NCBI RefSeq assembly: GCF_022341425.1
Contig: NZ_JABFUC010000015.1
Location: 1 to 64,000 of the forward strand
Reading direction: 5' to 3'
Length of the DNA: 64,000 bases
DNA from: Billgrantia campisalis
GTDB taxonomy: Bacteria > Pseudomonadota > Gammaproteobacteria > Pseudomonadales > Halomonadaceae
Within the stretch, counting starts at the first letter, position 1. Every line of letters starts with the position of its first letter. The notes under the pieces were generated by a model. The model ran no database searches. It saw nothing but the letters and a program-made list of their open reading frames with translations, and was not told where the DNA came from. This document shows, piece after piece, positions 22,301-30,365 of the stretch. The position numbers were made by a program, and so were the translations under genes.

Positions 22301-23986
22301 GTTGATCTCTACCCAGTGCAGGTGGCCACGGGTATCGGTGATTCTCGCCTCCAGTTGCTGGACGCGCTGCCCTCCGGCCAGCTGCTGGATGGCAGCGTTG
22401 ATCAGCGCGTGGTCGTCCACGACGATCAGTTCGCTGTAGTGATGACCCACCAGTGCATCGGGAGCATAGCCCAACTGCTGCTGGAAGGCCGGATTCACCT
22501 GCAGGAATCGCCCTTCCAGGTTCATGCGACAGAACAGCTCCAGCGACAGGGTGAAGAACTGGTCACGCTGCTGCATGGCCTTGCGCAGCGCCCGCTGGTT
22601 GGCATCGAGGTGGCGTCGGCGCTGGTTCGACAGCTGATAGAGTTCCTGGCGGGTCATCAGCAGGAAGGCGAGCAGCAACCCGCTCATCAGCAGGCCGCTG
22701 GGCAGCAGGGCACTTTGCATCATCTGGCGCCGGGGCAGCAGCACGGAGAGGGTCCAGGAGGTCTCGCCCGGCAGCGCGATCTCGGCGCGGCTGACAGGAT
22801 TCAGGCGGTCGGTGGCGACCTCCGGATGGCTGGAGAAGAGCAGGCTGCCGCTCTGGCTCAGCTGGATGACGTACTGGCCGGTATAGGGGGCCTCACGGCT
22901 GAGCAGGGTGGGAATGTCCAAGCTGGTGAGCAGCCAGTGGCCAGGCCGGTCGGGCAGTGCCAGCGGCAGCGCCAGCAGGTTTCGACGTTCGCCATGGGGG
23001 CCCTCGATGAGGGGGCTTAGCCGCTCTTGGCCGCCCTGTTCGCGGCTGGCAAGCCAGCCGGTGAGGGCGGGCTTGCCCAGGGTCTCGTCGAGCCAGGCGG
23101 CATCGATGCCAGGGTGTCGGGACTCCAGGCGCCAAGTGGTCAAGGTGTTGTCCAGCAGGGCAATGAAACCCAGCGAGGGGTAGTCGTCGAGGTAGCTGTT
23201 CAGTTCGTGCTGCCAGAGGGGCGCCTCCGGGAGTCGGCCGAGGGCCTCCCAGCGTCCGACCTGACGATGCATCAGCCGGATGCGCTCGGCCAGGGTGCGC
23301 TGGATGGCGGTTTCGATCTGGGCGATGGCGACTTCACCGCCCCGATCGAGGCGCTCCAGGCTCTGACTGCTGAGCAGATACCAGCCGCTCACCGAAAGCA
23401 GTGCCCCAAGCGCGCCGGCGGCAATCGACCGGGGGGAGGGCGGAGCAGCGGGCTGTCGGTCGGGGTGTGCCAGATGGGCCAGCGTCAGGCCGGTGCCGAC
23501 AATCACCAGGCCGGCGATACCCGCCGTGTGGTAGTGGGTAAAGAGGGCCTCGGACAGCCCGGTGAGCCAGCCGGTGAGCAGGAACAGGCCGCCCACCAGG
23601 GCGACCCCCCTGCCCAGCCAGCGGCAGAGGCCCAGTGATCGAGGGGTGTGAAGGCCCAGCAGCAGCAGGCCCATGGCCAGCAGGGCGAACAGCAGCGCCA
23701 TGGCATGGGGCATGCTGGTGTCGGCCGGGAGCCAGGGGCTGGCCGAAGTGGTGGCCAGCAGCGCCGCGGCGGCAGCGCCGGCGAGCCGCCGGCGGCCGTG
23801 CAGCGACAACAGCAGGGCGAGGCCCAGCAGCGCCGTGGCCAGCCCGCCGTCGGGATGGATCAGCGAGCGAGAGGCGGCCGAGAAGGCCTGCAGCCAGCCG
23901 TCCAGCAGGGCGATGGCCCCGATCGCCAGGCAGGTTATCGCCACCAGGTAGGAGAGGGTGCTATGCGTCAGAGACTTCGTTGACAT
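19370..23986 (-). CDS. Giant membrane PAS-GGDEF-EAL-receiver c-di-GMP hybrid
   Basis: A 1538-residue protein. Its N-terminal third has about five hydrophobic segments (within about 1-200), a periplasmic loop and another helix near 430. Several PAS/PAC domains follow (about 490-940). A GGDEF domain (motif at 1040-1044, FGGDEF intact) and an EAL domain (motif at 1168-1170, with ELTEGVL and DDFGTGFS) come next, and finally a receiver domain with phospho-acceptor Asp1454 in ISDQRMPEMSG. A receiver at the C-terminus is unusual, since most response-regulator c-di-GMP proteins carry it first. The gene begins four bases after the HD-GYP gene and forms an operon with it. Both receivers end in a TKPWDDDELRL/AKPWDDDELRL motif, suggesting a shared kinase. 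Confidence 0.88.
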   Translation of the reverse strand: MSTKSLTHSTLSYLVAITCLAIGAIALLDGWLQAFSAASRSLIHPDGGLATALLGLALLLSLHGRRRLAGAAAAALLATTSASPWLPADTSMPHAMALLFALLAMGLLLLGLHTPRSLGLCRWLGRGVALVGGLFLLTGWLTGLSEALFTHYHTAGIAGLVIVGTGLTLAHLAHPDRQPAAPPSPRSIAAGALGALLSVSGWYLLSSQSLERLDRGGEVAIAQIETAIQRTLAERIRLMHRQVGRWEALGRLPEAPLWQHELNSYLDDYPSLGFIALLDNTLTTWRLESRHPGIDAAWLDETLGKPALTGWLASREQGGQERLSPLIEGPHGERRNLLALPLALPDRPGHWLLTSLDIPTLLSREAPYTGQYVIQLSQSGSLLFSSHPEVATDRLNPVSRAEIALPGETSWTLSVLLPRRQMMQSALLPSGLLMSGLLLAFLLMTRQELYQLSNQRRRHLDANQRALRKAMQQRDQFFTLSLELFCRMNLEGRFLQVNPAFQQQLGYAPDALVGHHYSELIVVDDHALINAAIQQLAGGQRVQQLEARITDTRGHLHWVEINADLGEEEVIYVVARDITQRKQNEMQRLHDQRLFQIAGRTAQIGGWYIDLDEGMPIWSDELCSIHDEPPGFQPTLEDTIAYYTPDCRNRMLRAFERCTHRGEPFDEEFEIITAKGRQRTVRVIGEAVRNDQGRIIRAQGSTQDITEYRRLQLEVSQLAERLTNTLESITDGFFTLDTQWRFTYLNREAEKLLRHRRDRLLGQNVWEAFPEALGTLFESEYRRAMAEGISVAFEEYNPRLDLWVEVHAYPTDEGLAVYFQNINERKAADQQLRILERSVEASVNGVVIADARQPELPIIYVNAAFEQITGYTRDEVMGRNCRFLQGSNTDPGTRQAIRQALQARRKLHVTLLNYRKDGSPFWNDLYISPVQDDRGEVTHFIGVQSDISTQREYESQLAHHASHDALTGLPNRALLEDRLVQSCQFARRYERSLAVLFVDLDEFKPINDTLGHELGDRILVEVARRLEQGVRPGDTVARFGGDEFVVLLPDLARQDDVLAVVERLLDSIARPYHDGSGELRLTASIGIAMGEGEISQPARLIQQADLAMYKAKRQGRNTYQWYTRDLNHKVSERVAMRNALQRAIDEQQFELYYQPQVDGATGAIIGFEALIRWRHPQRGYISPIDFIGLAEDTGQIIPISHWVLNTACRDSVHLNGLGLGDFLMAVNVSPMQFHRPHFLDSVFEALEASQLPPRLLELELTEGVLMDSSESAIDSLHELRRRGIHIAIDDFGTGFSSLSYLKQLPIDKIKIDRSFVREVISDHRDAAIVQGILSMAGPLQLRVVAEGVETQAQFAYLKKHLCDAFQGYHFARPMPLAELEGFLREYQATQRLQQARQNGDAGSQTLLLLDDEANILRALTRTLRRDGYRIFTAETAQQAFEVLATEEVQVIISDQRMPEMSGTEFLGRVTELYPQTIQIVLSGYTDLKSVTAAINEGAVDKFLTKPWDDDELRLVVQQAFRKAAMLKVRDQAKERHDG

Positions 23987-23990
23987 GAGA

Positions 23991-25364
23991 TTAGGGGTTG
24001 CGCTCGGACTGGGCGAGGTGGGGCTCGGCGTTGGCCGCCTCGGGCGGGTGGACCAGCAGGGAGAGCTGGGTGTCTTCCAGCTCCTCCAGGCGGATCAGCT
24101 TGTCGATCAGCTGGCGGGTCAATGCCTTGCCCTGGTTCAACAGCAGCATGCCGCTCGGCGAGTGCAGGTCCTGGGCCAGGGTCATATCCGGCTCCAGCTT
24201 GCGGGGCGGCAGCGACAGCACCTTCTTGCCGGCGAGCCCCAGGTCGGGGGCCTGCTCGATGCACAGGGCCACGAAGGACTTGCACAGGGCGGGGTCGTAG
24301 ACCCGTCCCGAGAACTTGCGCAGCAGGTCCAGGGCATCCTGGCGCGGCACCTTGCGCGGCAGGATCATGCCGCGCTGCAGCTCGATGAAGTCCACTGCCA
24401 GGGCCAGCAGGCGGGCGCCGTAAGGAATCGCCTCCCCCTGCAGATGATCGGGATAACCGCTGCCGTTCCAGCGCTCGCGGTGGTGGCGAATGAGCCGTGC
24501 GGCTCCCTGGAGGGGCTCGAGGGTCATCAGCAGGCCCTCGCCGGTTTCGGGATAGTGCCGGTAGGCGGTCTGCTCCCTGGCAAAGAGTCGCTGCGCCGGG
24601 GTGCTGAGCAGGTGGTCGTCCCAGGTCAGCTTGCCCAGGTTATAGAGGGCCGCGGCCATCATCAGCTCACGCTGCAACTCTTCTTCCAGGCCGTGGGTTT
24701 CGGCAAAGGCCTTGATCAGATCGCCGACCTGGGCGTTGGTCTGCAGGTGGCGGGGCAGGCGCTGGTTGAGCAGCGAGGAGAAGACCTGGGTGGCGGTGAC
24801 ATAGCTGTGTTTGAGGTCGCCGTAGGCGGCATCGAGCATGTCGGCGACCTGCTGAAGCTCCTGGGTGCGGGCGGCCACGCGGGCTTCGAGGTTGGCGTTG
24901 AGCTCGACCAGTTCGCGGTTCTGGGCCTGGGTCAGGGCTTCCAGGCGCTGCTGTTCGCGCTTGGCCTGCTGGTGCGCCAGGGCCTGGCGGATCGTCAGGC
25001 GCAGCTCGTCGTCGTCCCAGGGTTTGGCGATGAAGTGGTAGATGTGGCCCTCATTGATGGCCCGTACGGTGGCCTTCAGGTCGGCCCGACCGGTGAGCAG
25101 CATGCGCAGGCAGTCGGGCCAGCGCCGCTGGATATGGCCGAGCAGCTCGGCGCCGTCCATGCCAGGCATCAGGGAGTCCGATACCACCAGGTCGACGGAC
25201 TCCGTGTCCAGCAGCGCCAGCGCCTGTTCGCCATCGGCGGCGGTGAGCAGACGATAGTGCTCGCGGCGCAGCGCCCGTTTCAGTGCCGAGAGCACATGGG
25301 GCTCATCATCGACCAGCAGCAGCGTGGCGGTGGGGCGTTCCTGGGGGGCGTCGTGCTCCTGCAT
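23991..25364 (-). CDS. Receiver-HD-GYP response regulator with altered HD pair
   Basis: A 457-residue RpfG-like protein. Receiver domain about 14-130 with acceptor Asp63 (SDSLMPGMDG) and an AKPWDDDELRL end, a coiled coil (about 135-180), then an HD-GYP-type domain. The metal-binding HD of the family is replaced by Tyr241-Asn242 (ALYNLGKL in place of the usual LHDIGK), whereas the HHRERWNGSGYP segment with GYP at 303-305 is intact. Loss of HD should weaken or abolish phosphodiesterase activity, so it may act as a c-di-GMP receptor or scaffold. First gene of a two-gene operon with the 1538-residue protein. Confidence 0.85.
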   Translation of the reverse strand: MQEHDAPQERPTATLLLVDDEPHVLSALKRALRREHYRLLTAADGEQALALLDTESVDLVVSDSLMPGMDGAELLGHIQRRWPDCLRMLLTGRADLKATVRAINEGHIYHFIAKPWDDDELRLTIRQALAHQQAKREQQRLEALTQAQNRELVELNANLEARVAARTQELQQVADMLDAAYGDLKHSYVTATQVFSSLLNQRLPRHLQTNAQVGDLIKAFAETHGLEEELQRELMMAAALYNLGKLTWDDHLLSTPAQRLFAREQTAYRHYPETGEGLLMTLEPLQGAARLIRHHRERWNGSGYPDHLQGEAIPYGARLLALAVDFIELQRGMILPRKVPRQDALDLLRKFSGRVYDPALCKSFVALCIEQAPDLGLAGKKVLSLPPRKLEPDMTLAQDLHSPSGMLLLNQGKALTRQLIDKLIRLEELEDTQLSLLVHPPEAANAEPHLAQSERNP

Positions 25365-25479
25365 GCTGTCTCCCTGGGCATCGCTCGGCCCGCGCTGAAT
25401 AAGAAAAACTGCATATTACTAGGTGTATCGGCCAAACGTTGCCGGGCTTAAGGCCTACCTTGGGACTAGGGTCGGCGGG

Positions 25480-25962
25480 TTAAAGATGCGCCAGTACGGC
25501 GTCAACGCTGCTCTGGTCGACCACCCCGCGCTCGGTATCCACACCGAGGAAGCGGACCACGCCGTCCTCGGCGACCAGCGCATAGCGCAGGCTGCGCATG
25601 CCCATGCCGGCGGCATGGCGGTCGTTCTCCATGCCGATGGCACGGGTGAAGTCGGCATTGCCGTCGGCCAGCATCAGGATCGACTGGGCGTTCTGGCTCT
25701 GCTGCCAGGCACGCATCACAAAGGCGTCGTTGACCGACAGGCAGGCCAGGACGTCGACGCCCCGGGCCAAGAGCACATCGGCCTTGACCACGAAGCCGGG
25801 CAGATGGGTCTCGGAACAGGACGGGGTGAAGGCGCCGGGCACAGCGAAGAGTACCACCCGCTTGCCGGCGAACAGCTCGCCGGTGGTGACCTCCGCGATG
25901 CCATCAGCGCCGTGGGATTTGAGGGAAACGTCGGGCAGGGTGTCACCAACGGAGAGGGGCAT
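25480..25962 (-). CDS. Prx5-type peroxiredoxin
   Basis: A 160-residue thiol peroxidase of the PRX5-like AhpC/TSA group that reduces hydrogen peroxide and organic hydroperoxides in the cytoplasm. The peroxidatic Cys49 lies in the family motif PGAFTPSCSETHLPGF, and a second Cys74 in LACLSV is present. Length and ends fit the family. The start at 25962 begins MPLSVGDTLP, as expected. There is no glutaredoxin fusion. The gene is monocistronic or co-transcribed with the GFA gene 80 bases upstream. Confidence 0.92.
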   Translation of the reverse strand: MPLSVGDTLPDVSLKSHGADGIAEVTTGELFAGKRVVLFAVPGAFTPSCSETHLPGFVVKADVLLARGVDVLACLSVNDAFVMRAWQQSQNAQSILMLADGNADFTRAIGMENDRHAAGMGMRSLRYALVAEDGVVRFLGVDTERGVVDQSSVDAVLAHL

Positions 25963-26043
25963 CGGCAGGTTCCTGGTCGATCGGGCCGGAGTGGCTCTCT
26001 CCCAGCCTACTGCAATGCCGCCGCCGGTCCAACAATGCTGCCG

Positions 26044-26466
26044 TCAACTCCCCTTGTAGGCCTCGAACACCTGCTGGCCGGTCAGGTCCTGGGTCTGGTT
26101 GGCGAAGGTGTAGAACTCCGGCTTCTCGTCGATGAAGATCTGGGTGTCGAAGGTCCAGGCCTGGCCGTTGTCCACCAGCCCCACCGGCACGGCGTAGTGG
26201 TTGCCGGTCTTCAGCCGGTAGAAGAGGTGGGTGCCGCAGCGCCGGCAGAAGGCGCGCTCGGCCCAGTCGGAAGAGGGGTAGATGGTGACGTTGTCCTCAC
26301 CCTCGATCTCCACTCGGGCCACCGACTCCAGCGCCAGCAGCGGGCCACCGCCCCAGGTGCGGCACATGCGGCAGTGGCAGGCGCCGAGATTCTGCTTGCG
26401 GGCCTCCACGGCCAGGCTGACGGCGCCGCACAGGCAGCTGCCTCTTGCCGTCATGGCATCCTTCAT
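26044..26466 (-). CDS. GFA family (CENP-V/GFA-domain) zinc protein
   Basis: A 140-residue protein of the glutathione-dependent formaldehyde-activating (GFA, CENP-V) family. Zinc ligands are visible as CLCG near the start, CHCRMC around residue 30 and CRRCG around residue 75. Family members bind zinc, but true formaldehyde-glutathione activity has been questioned for many, so no reaction is assigned. It is on the same strand as the deacetylase gene, 38 bases downstream of its stop. Confidence 0.88.
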   Translation of the reverse strand: MKDAMTARGSCLCGAVSLAVEARKQNLGACHCRMCRTWGGGPLLALESVARVEIEGEDNVTIYPSSDWAERAFCRRCGTHLFYRLKTGNHYAVPVGLVDNGQAWTFDTQIFIDEKPEFYTFANQTQDLTGQQVFEAYKGS

Positions 26467-26504
26467 GGTCTCTCCTCCTTTGGGTACTTGGTTGATGTTG
26501 ATCG

Positions 26505-27611
26505 TCAGCGGCTCTCCTGGGAGAGAAACGCCGGCGCATGGAAAGCGGCGGCGGTGTCGACTTCCGCCAGGCCGCGGGTGCCGGGCTCCGGTGAGGGAGC
26601 ACCGGCCAGCACCTCGAGCACCGTTCTGACCCCGCGTGACAGCGACAGCAGGTGGTAGCCGCCCTCGAGCACGAAGACCAACTGCCCCTTGCAGTGCCGC
26701 TGTGCCAGCTCCTGGAGCAGGCCGGTCATGGCCGCAAAGCCGTCGTAGGAGACGTTGAGGGCCAGGTCGAAGCTGTGGGGGTCAAAGCCCGCCGAGACCA
26801 GGATCAGGTCCGGCTGGAACCAGTCCGTGGCGGGCAGCAAAATCTCGTGAAAGGCCTTGAGGTAGGCCCGGTCGCCGGCCCCCGCCGGCATGGGCACATT
26901 GATGGTGGTGCCTTCCCCCAGCCCCACGCCAACCTCTTCGAGTTTGCCGGTGCCGGGGTAGAAGGGGGGCGCGCGGTGGATATCAAAGAGCATCACGTCG
27001 GGGTCGGCCCAGAAGATGTCCTGGGTTCCGTTGGCGTGATGGGCGTCCCAGTCGACGATCAGCACACGCTCGCAGCCGAGCTCGGCCCTGGCATGGGCCG
27101 CCGCCACCGCCACGTTGTTGAACAGGCAGAAGCCGCGGGCGCGAACCGGTTCGGCGTGATGGCCGGGCGGCCGGACCAGGGCGAAGGCGCTCTGGGTTCG
27201 CCCCTGGACGACGGCTTCTACCGCGGCGATGGCGGTGCCGGCGGCGACTTCCGCCGCTTCGACGCTGCCGGGGGAGACCGCGGTGGTATCCATGTCCAGC
27301 CAGGCGTTCTCGCCGCGCAGTTCGTAGACATGGTCCAGATAGGAGCTGGTATGCACTCGTCCCAGCTGCTCGCGGGTGGCGGCCCGGCCGCTTTCGAATA
27401 GCAGCCCGGGGACCGGTTCGAGTTCGAGTAGCTGTCGAATCGCGGTCAGTCGCCCGGCATGTTCCGGATAGACCCAGGGCACGTTCAGCGCCGAGAGCAG
27501 TTCACGGACACGCTTATCCATGCGCCCAGGAAGGAAGGGCGCATCGCTATTCGGCTGGTGCGCCAACATGCGCTCATCGAAGAAGGCGATCACGCGAGTC
27601 TGGTCGGCCAT
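26505..27611 (-). CDS. Histone-deacetylase-family amidohydrolase
   Basis: A 368-residue zinc amidohydrolase of the HDAC/acetoin-utilisation/acetylpolyamine family. It has the RPPGHHAEP motif (HH charge relay), zinc-ligand segments DWDAHHANGTQ and SAGFDPHSFD, and the C-terminal EGGYHL. The substrate is probably an acetylated small molecule or protein and cannot be told from sequence. The start at 27611 (MADQTRVIAFFDERM) has GGGAG ahead and matches the family start. A longer frame from 27758 adds only low-complexity residues. Confidence 0.9.
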   Translation of the reverse strand: MADQTRVIAFFDERMLAHQPNSDAPFLPGRMDKRVRELLSALNVPWVYPEHAGRLTAIRQLLELEPVPGLLFESGRAATREQLGRVHTSSYLDHVYELRGENAWLDMDTTAVSPGSVEAAEVAAGTAIAAVEAVVQGRTQSAFALVRPPGHHAEPVRARGFCLFNNVAVAAAHARAELGCERVLIVDWDAHHANGTQDIFWADPDVMLFDIHRAPPFYPGTGKLEEVGVGLGEGTTINVPMPAGAGDRAYLKAFHEILLPATDWFQPDLILVSAGFDPHSFDLALNVSYDGFAAMTGLLQELAQRHCKGQLVFVLEGGYHLLSLSRGVRTVLEVLAGAPSPEPGTRGLAEVDTAAAFHAPAFLSQESR

Positions 27612-27758
27612 CGGTAGTGCTCCCTGAAGTTCTCGGCGGGCCGGGGAGTCGCCCCGGCGCATGTCCGCCGTCCTGTCGAAGGATAGTCGCCAGGGCGTGA
27701 GGCTGCCTTCTTGCCTCGCTGCTTGCCGCCTGGTTTGGGGTGGTGGGCGCCAACGCAA

Positions 27759-27785
27759 GGCCGCCGCCCGTAAGGGGCGGCGGCC
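27759..27785 (-). terminator. Terminator hairpin after the nitrate transporter gene
   Basis: A perfect 11-bp stem GGCCGCCGCCC/GGGCGGCGGCC with a five-base loop, followed on the minus strand by TTGCGTTGG. It lies 43 bases beyond the transporter stop at 27828. Confidence 0.65.
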
Positions 27786-27827
27786 GGTTGCGCCATGAGT
27801 CTGGCCTGGTGTCGCCAGCGGATGGGC

Positions 27828-29180
27828 TCAGCGCAGCGACAGGGCGCCGGCGCCGGTGTCATCGCCCACGGCATCCTGGTAGGCCTTGGCCTCTTCGGCT
27901 TCGGTTTCATCGGAGAAGCGCACCAGCAGGGCGCAGGAGGCCAGCACCAGCACGGTCAGACCCAGGTAGAAGAGCCCCTGCTGGTAGGTGATGGCTTCGG
28001 AGCGGAAGAGGAAAGCGGCCGCCACGGCGCCCACGTTGCCCCCGGCGCCGACGATGCCGGCCACGGCCCCCAGGGCCTTCTTGTTGATGAAGGGCACCAC
28101 GCCGTAGGTCGCACCCTCGGCCATCTGCACGAAGAGGCTGAACACCAGCATGATGCCGATGGCGTAGGAGAGCACGTGCATCTGCGAGAAGGCGACCAGG
28201 GCGATGCCCTCGCAGATCAGGGCGATGAACAGCCAGCGCACCCGGCCCTTGAGGCCGCCCTGCTTGGCGAAAAGGTCTGAGAAGATGCCGCCCATGGTGC
28301 GGGCGAAGATGTTCATCAGGCCGAACAGCCCGGCGATCAGGCCGGCGGTGGCGAGTGTCAGGTCGAAGTGGTCGAAGAAGTAGATGGCGGCAATGTTGTT
28401 GATGGTCAGCTCCACGCCGAAGCAGATGGCGTAGACCACGAACAGTGCCCAGACGCGAATGTCCTTGGCGGCGGCCATGAAGGTCTGGCCGGCACCGCTG
28501 TCACCGTTGGCCTCCGGCAGTTCGCCCCGGGCGCGCAGCTCATCGAAGTTGCCGTTGGGAGCGTCCTGGGTGAACAGCCAGTAGCCGATGCCGGTGGCGA
28601 ACATCACCACACCCGGTACCACCATGGCCAGCCGCCAGCCCAATGTCTCGCTGACCCCCAGCATCAGCAGGCCCGAGAAGATCAGCGGCATCAGGATCTG
28701 GGTGGTGCCGCCGCCGAGGTTGCCCCAGCCCGCGCTGGTGGCGTTGGCGGTGCCCACCACGTTGGGGGCGAACATCATGGTGGTGTGGTACTGGGTGATC
28801 ACGAAGGCGGCGCCGATGGCGCCAATGGCCAGGCGGGCCAGCAGGAAGGTCTCGAAGCTGTTGGCAAACCCGATGCCCATCACCGGGATCGAGCCCAGCA
28901 GCAGCAGGCCGGAATAGGTTTTGCGCGGCCCGATGCGGTCGCAGAGTACGCCGATGGCCAGGCGCACGATGACCGTGATCAGCACCGAGGCAATGATGGT
29001 ATTGCCGATCTGGGTCTGGGTCAGGTTGAGGTCCTCACGGACCACCGCCATGAGCGGGGCGATGCCGAACCAGCCAAAGAAGCAGATATGGAAGGCGAAC
29101 CACGAGAAGTGGAAGGCGCGCATCTGGGGGGTGCTGAAATTCAACAGGCGAATCCTGTTGGCCTTGTTGAGAATTTCCAT
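27828..29180 (-). CDS. NNP-family nitrate/nitrite transporter (NarK/NasA/NrtP type)
   Basis: A 450-residue major-facilitator membrane protein with about 12 helices. The family signatures are visible: ARLAIGAIGAAFVITQYHTT and AGWGNLGGGTTQ (nitrate signature, helix 5) and the second Gly-rich block GIVGAGGNVGAVAAAF (helix 11). It imports nitrate and/or exports nitrite. The ATG at 29180 has CAGGAG ahead. The nearby FNR-type box suggests oxygen-linked control, while its only likely partners in this window are assimilatory genes 11 kb away. Whether it serves assimilation, respiration or both is open. Confidence 0.92.
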   Translation of the reverse strand: MEILNKANRIRLLNFSTPQMRAFHFSWFAFHICFFGWFGIAPLMAVVREDLNLTQTQIGNTIIASVLITVIVRLAIGVLCDRIGPRKTYSGLLLLGSIPVMGIGFANSFETFLLARLAIGAIGAAFVITQYHTTMMFAPNVVGTANATSAGWGNLGGGTTQILMPLIFSGLLMLGVSETLGWRLAMVVPGVVMFATGIGYWLFTQDAPNGNFDELRARGELPEANGDSGAGQTFMAAAKDIRVWALFVVYAICFGVELTINNIAAIYFFDHFDLTLATAGLIAGLFGLMNIFARTMGGIFSDLFAKQGGLKGRVRWLFIALICEGIALVAFSQMHVLSYAIGIMLVFSLFVQMAEGATYGVVPFINKKALGAVAGIVGAGGNVGAVAAAFLFRSEAITYQQGLFYLGLTVLVLASCALLVRFSDETEAEEAKAYQDAVGDDTGAGALSLR

Positions 29181-29218
29181 GGGAACAAACTCCTGCTGTG
29201 ACGATTACATGAACGTGT

Positions 29219-29300
29219 CCTTCAGCGTTGAAGGTCAGGTTCGACGCACTCGTACTCCGGGGAGCCTGGTCCACGCCTACCAATGTTTGATATGCATCAA
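29219..29300 (-). promoter_or_regulatory. FNR/Anr-type box and leader hairpin upstream of the nitrate transporter
   Basis: TTGATATGCATCAA at 29287-29300 is a perfect palindrome of the form TTGAT-N4-ATCAA, the FNR/Anr/Dnr consensus, about 107-120 bases before the transporter ATG. No obvious -10 element was found at the class II distance. In the leader, CCTTC-AACGCT-GAAGG (29219-29234, minus strand) forms a short stem with a hexaloop carrying A1 and G4, resembling an ANTAR target, but no terminator follows. The FNR box is the stronger part. Confidence 0.65.
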
Positions 29301-29437
29301 GCAAGGTGCTTGCCGGAATTTTTTTTTATTTTAAATATCAGGTATTTATTATCTTTAAGAGGGTGGGGAGGGGCGCCCCGTCCGGCTCGGAGGGGGGCGA
29401 GATGGTGCGGTGCAAAAGGGTCATGCCCCGTCATGGT

Positions 29438-29457
29438 GCCGCCGCAAGTGCGGCGGC
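29438..29457 (-). terminator. GC-rich hairpin after the L,D-transpeptidase gene
   Basis: GCCGCCGC-AAGT-GCGGCGGC is a perfect 8-bp stem nine bases beyond the stop at 29466. A CCCTTTTG stretch follows about 15-20 bases later on the minus strand, so termination is plausible but not classical. Confidence 0.45.
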
Positions 29458-29465
29458 GGTAGGCA

Positions 29466-30197
29466 TCACTGCATGGCCAGCTGGCGGGATTCGCGCTGAC
29501 AGTCCAGGAAGGCGGAGCTATTCAGCCACTGCTGGTCGGGGTAGTAGACGAACAGGTACTGCTCCTCCTTGATGCTGTCGATCAGCGGGTAGGTGACCTC
29601 CTGGCGTACCGCGGGGCAGCCGTGGCTGCGCCCGAGCCGGCCGGTCTGCTCGATGAAGGCGTCGCTGACGTAGTCGGCGCCGTGGATGACGATGGCGCGC
29701 TGGTAGGCCAGATCGTTGATGCCGGCTTCCAGTCCTTCCAGGCGCAGCGAATAGCCGTTGCGTCCGTAGTAGGTGTTCATGGTGCGAAACAGCCCCAGGC
29801 TCGACTGGTAGCTCTCCGGGGTGTTGGAGAACACCGTGGCCTCGGCGTCGCCGGACCCGCGGCCGTGGGAGACCAGCTCCTCGAACAGCAGTTCCTGCTC
29901 GGCGAGATCGAAGACCCACAGGCGCGGCTCGGTGGAGGGGCGGGAGTAGTCGATCACCGCCAGACGCTCGGCATCGGGCTCGGCGCAGGCCAGGGCGCGG
30001 GCGGCAAGCCCGAGCACCTGCTGGTCGGCCGCGGGAGCCAGACGTGTCAGCGTGTTGTCCAAGGTGTGCCGGGTGTGCTGGTCGGGGTGAAGCGCCTGGG
30101 CCAGGAAGTCATCGGCCAGCAGGCTGGGCGGTATCAACAGCAGGGAAGCTGCCAGGGTGGCAAGCGGCAAGGGAGAGAGCGGTCGCGTTCGAGGCAT
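29466..30197 (-). CDS. Secreted murein L,D-transpeptidase catalytic-domain protein
   Basis: A 243-residue exported protein of the YkuD_2 type (murein L,D-transpeptidase catalytic domain family). A signal peptide covers about 1-28. The catalytic segment shows VSHGRGSG, NTPESYQSSLGLFRTMNTYY, a His in IVIHGADYVS and the nucleophile Cys194 in GRSHGCPAV. It would act on peptidoglycan stem peptides in the periplasm. The start at 30197 is chosen because the signal peptide begins there. It is divergent from the second L,D-transpeptidase gene at 30366. Confidence 0.82.
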   Translation of the reverse strand: MPRTRPLSPLPLATLAASLLLIPPSLLADDFLAQALHPDQHTRHTLDNTLTRLAPAADQQVLGLAARALACAEPDAERLAVIDYSRPSTEPRLWVFDLAEQELLFEELVSHGRGSGDAEATVFSNTPESYQSSLGLFRTMNTYYGRNGYSLRLEGLEAGINDLAYQRAIVIHGADYVSDAFIEQTGRLGRSHGCPAVRQEVTYPLIDSIKEEQYLFVYYPDQQWLNSSAFLDCQRESRQLAMQ

Positions 30198-30270
30198 GGG
30201 AAACCTGTCGTGTTCAAGGGAGCTGGCCATGTCGGGCCATGCCGTAGGCGGCATGGCGCGGACACACGAA

Positions 30271-30297
30271 ACGGGGCCCGCTTCCCTGTGGCCCCGT
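30271..30297. other. Inverted repeat in the divergent transpeptidase promoter region
   Basis: ACGGGGCC and GGCCCCGT (8-bp perfect stem) lie 69 bases before the plus-strand gene at 30366 and 74 bases before the minus-strand start at 30197. It could be an operator shared by both genes or an attenuator for one of them. No T-run follows. Confidence 0.35.
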
Positions 30298-30365
30298 GGC
30301 AGCCACCATTATGAAGGCGAGGGCCGGGAAGGCTAGTTGAGCTATCAACGAAGCAGGAGGCGAAT

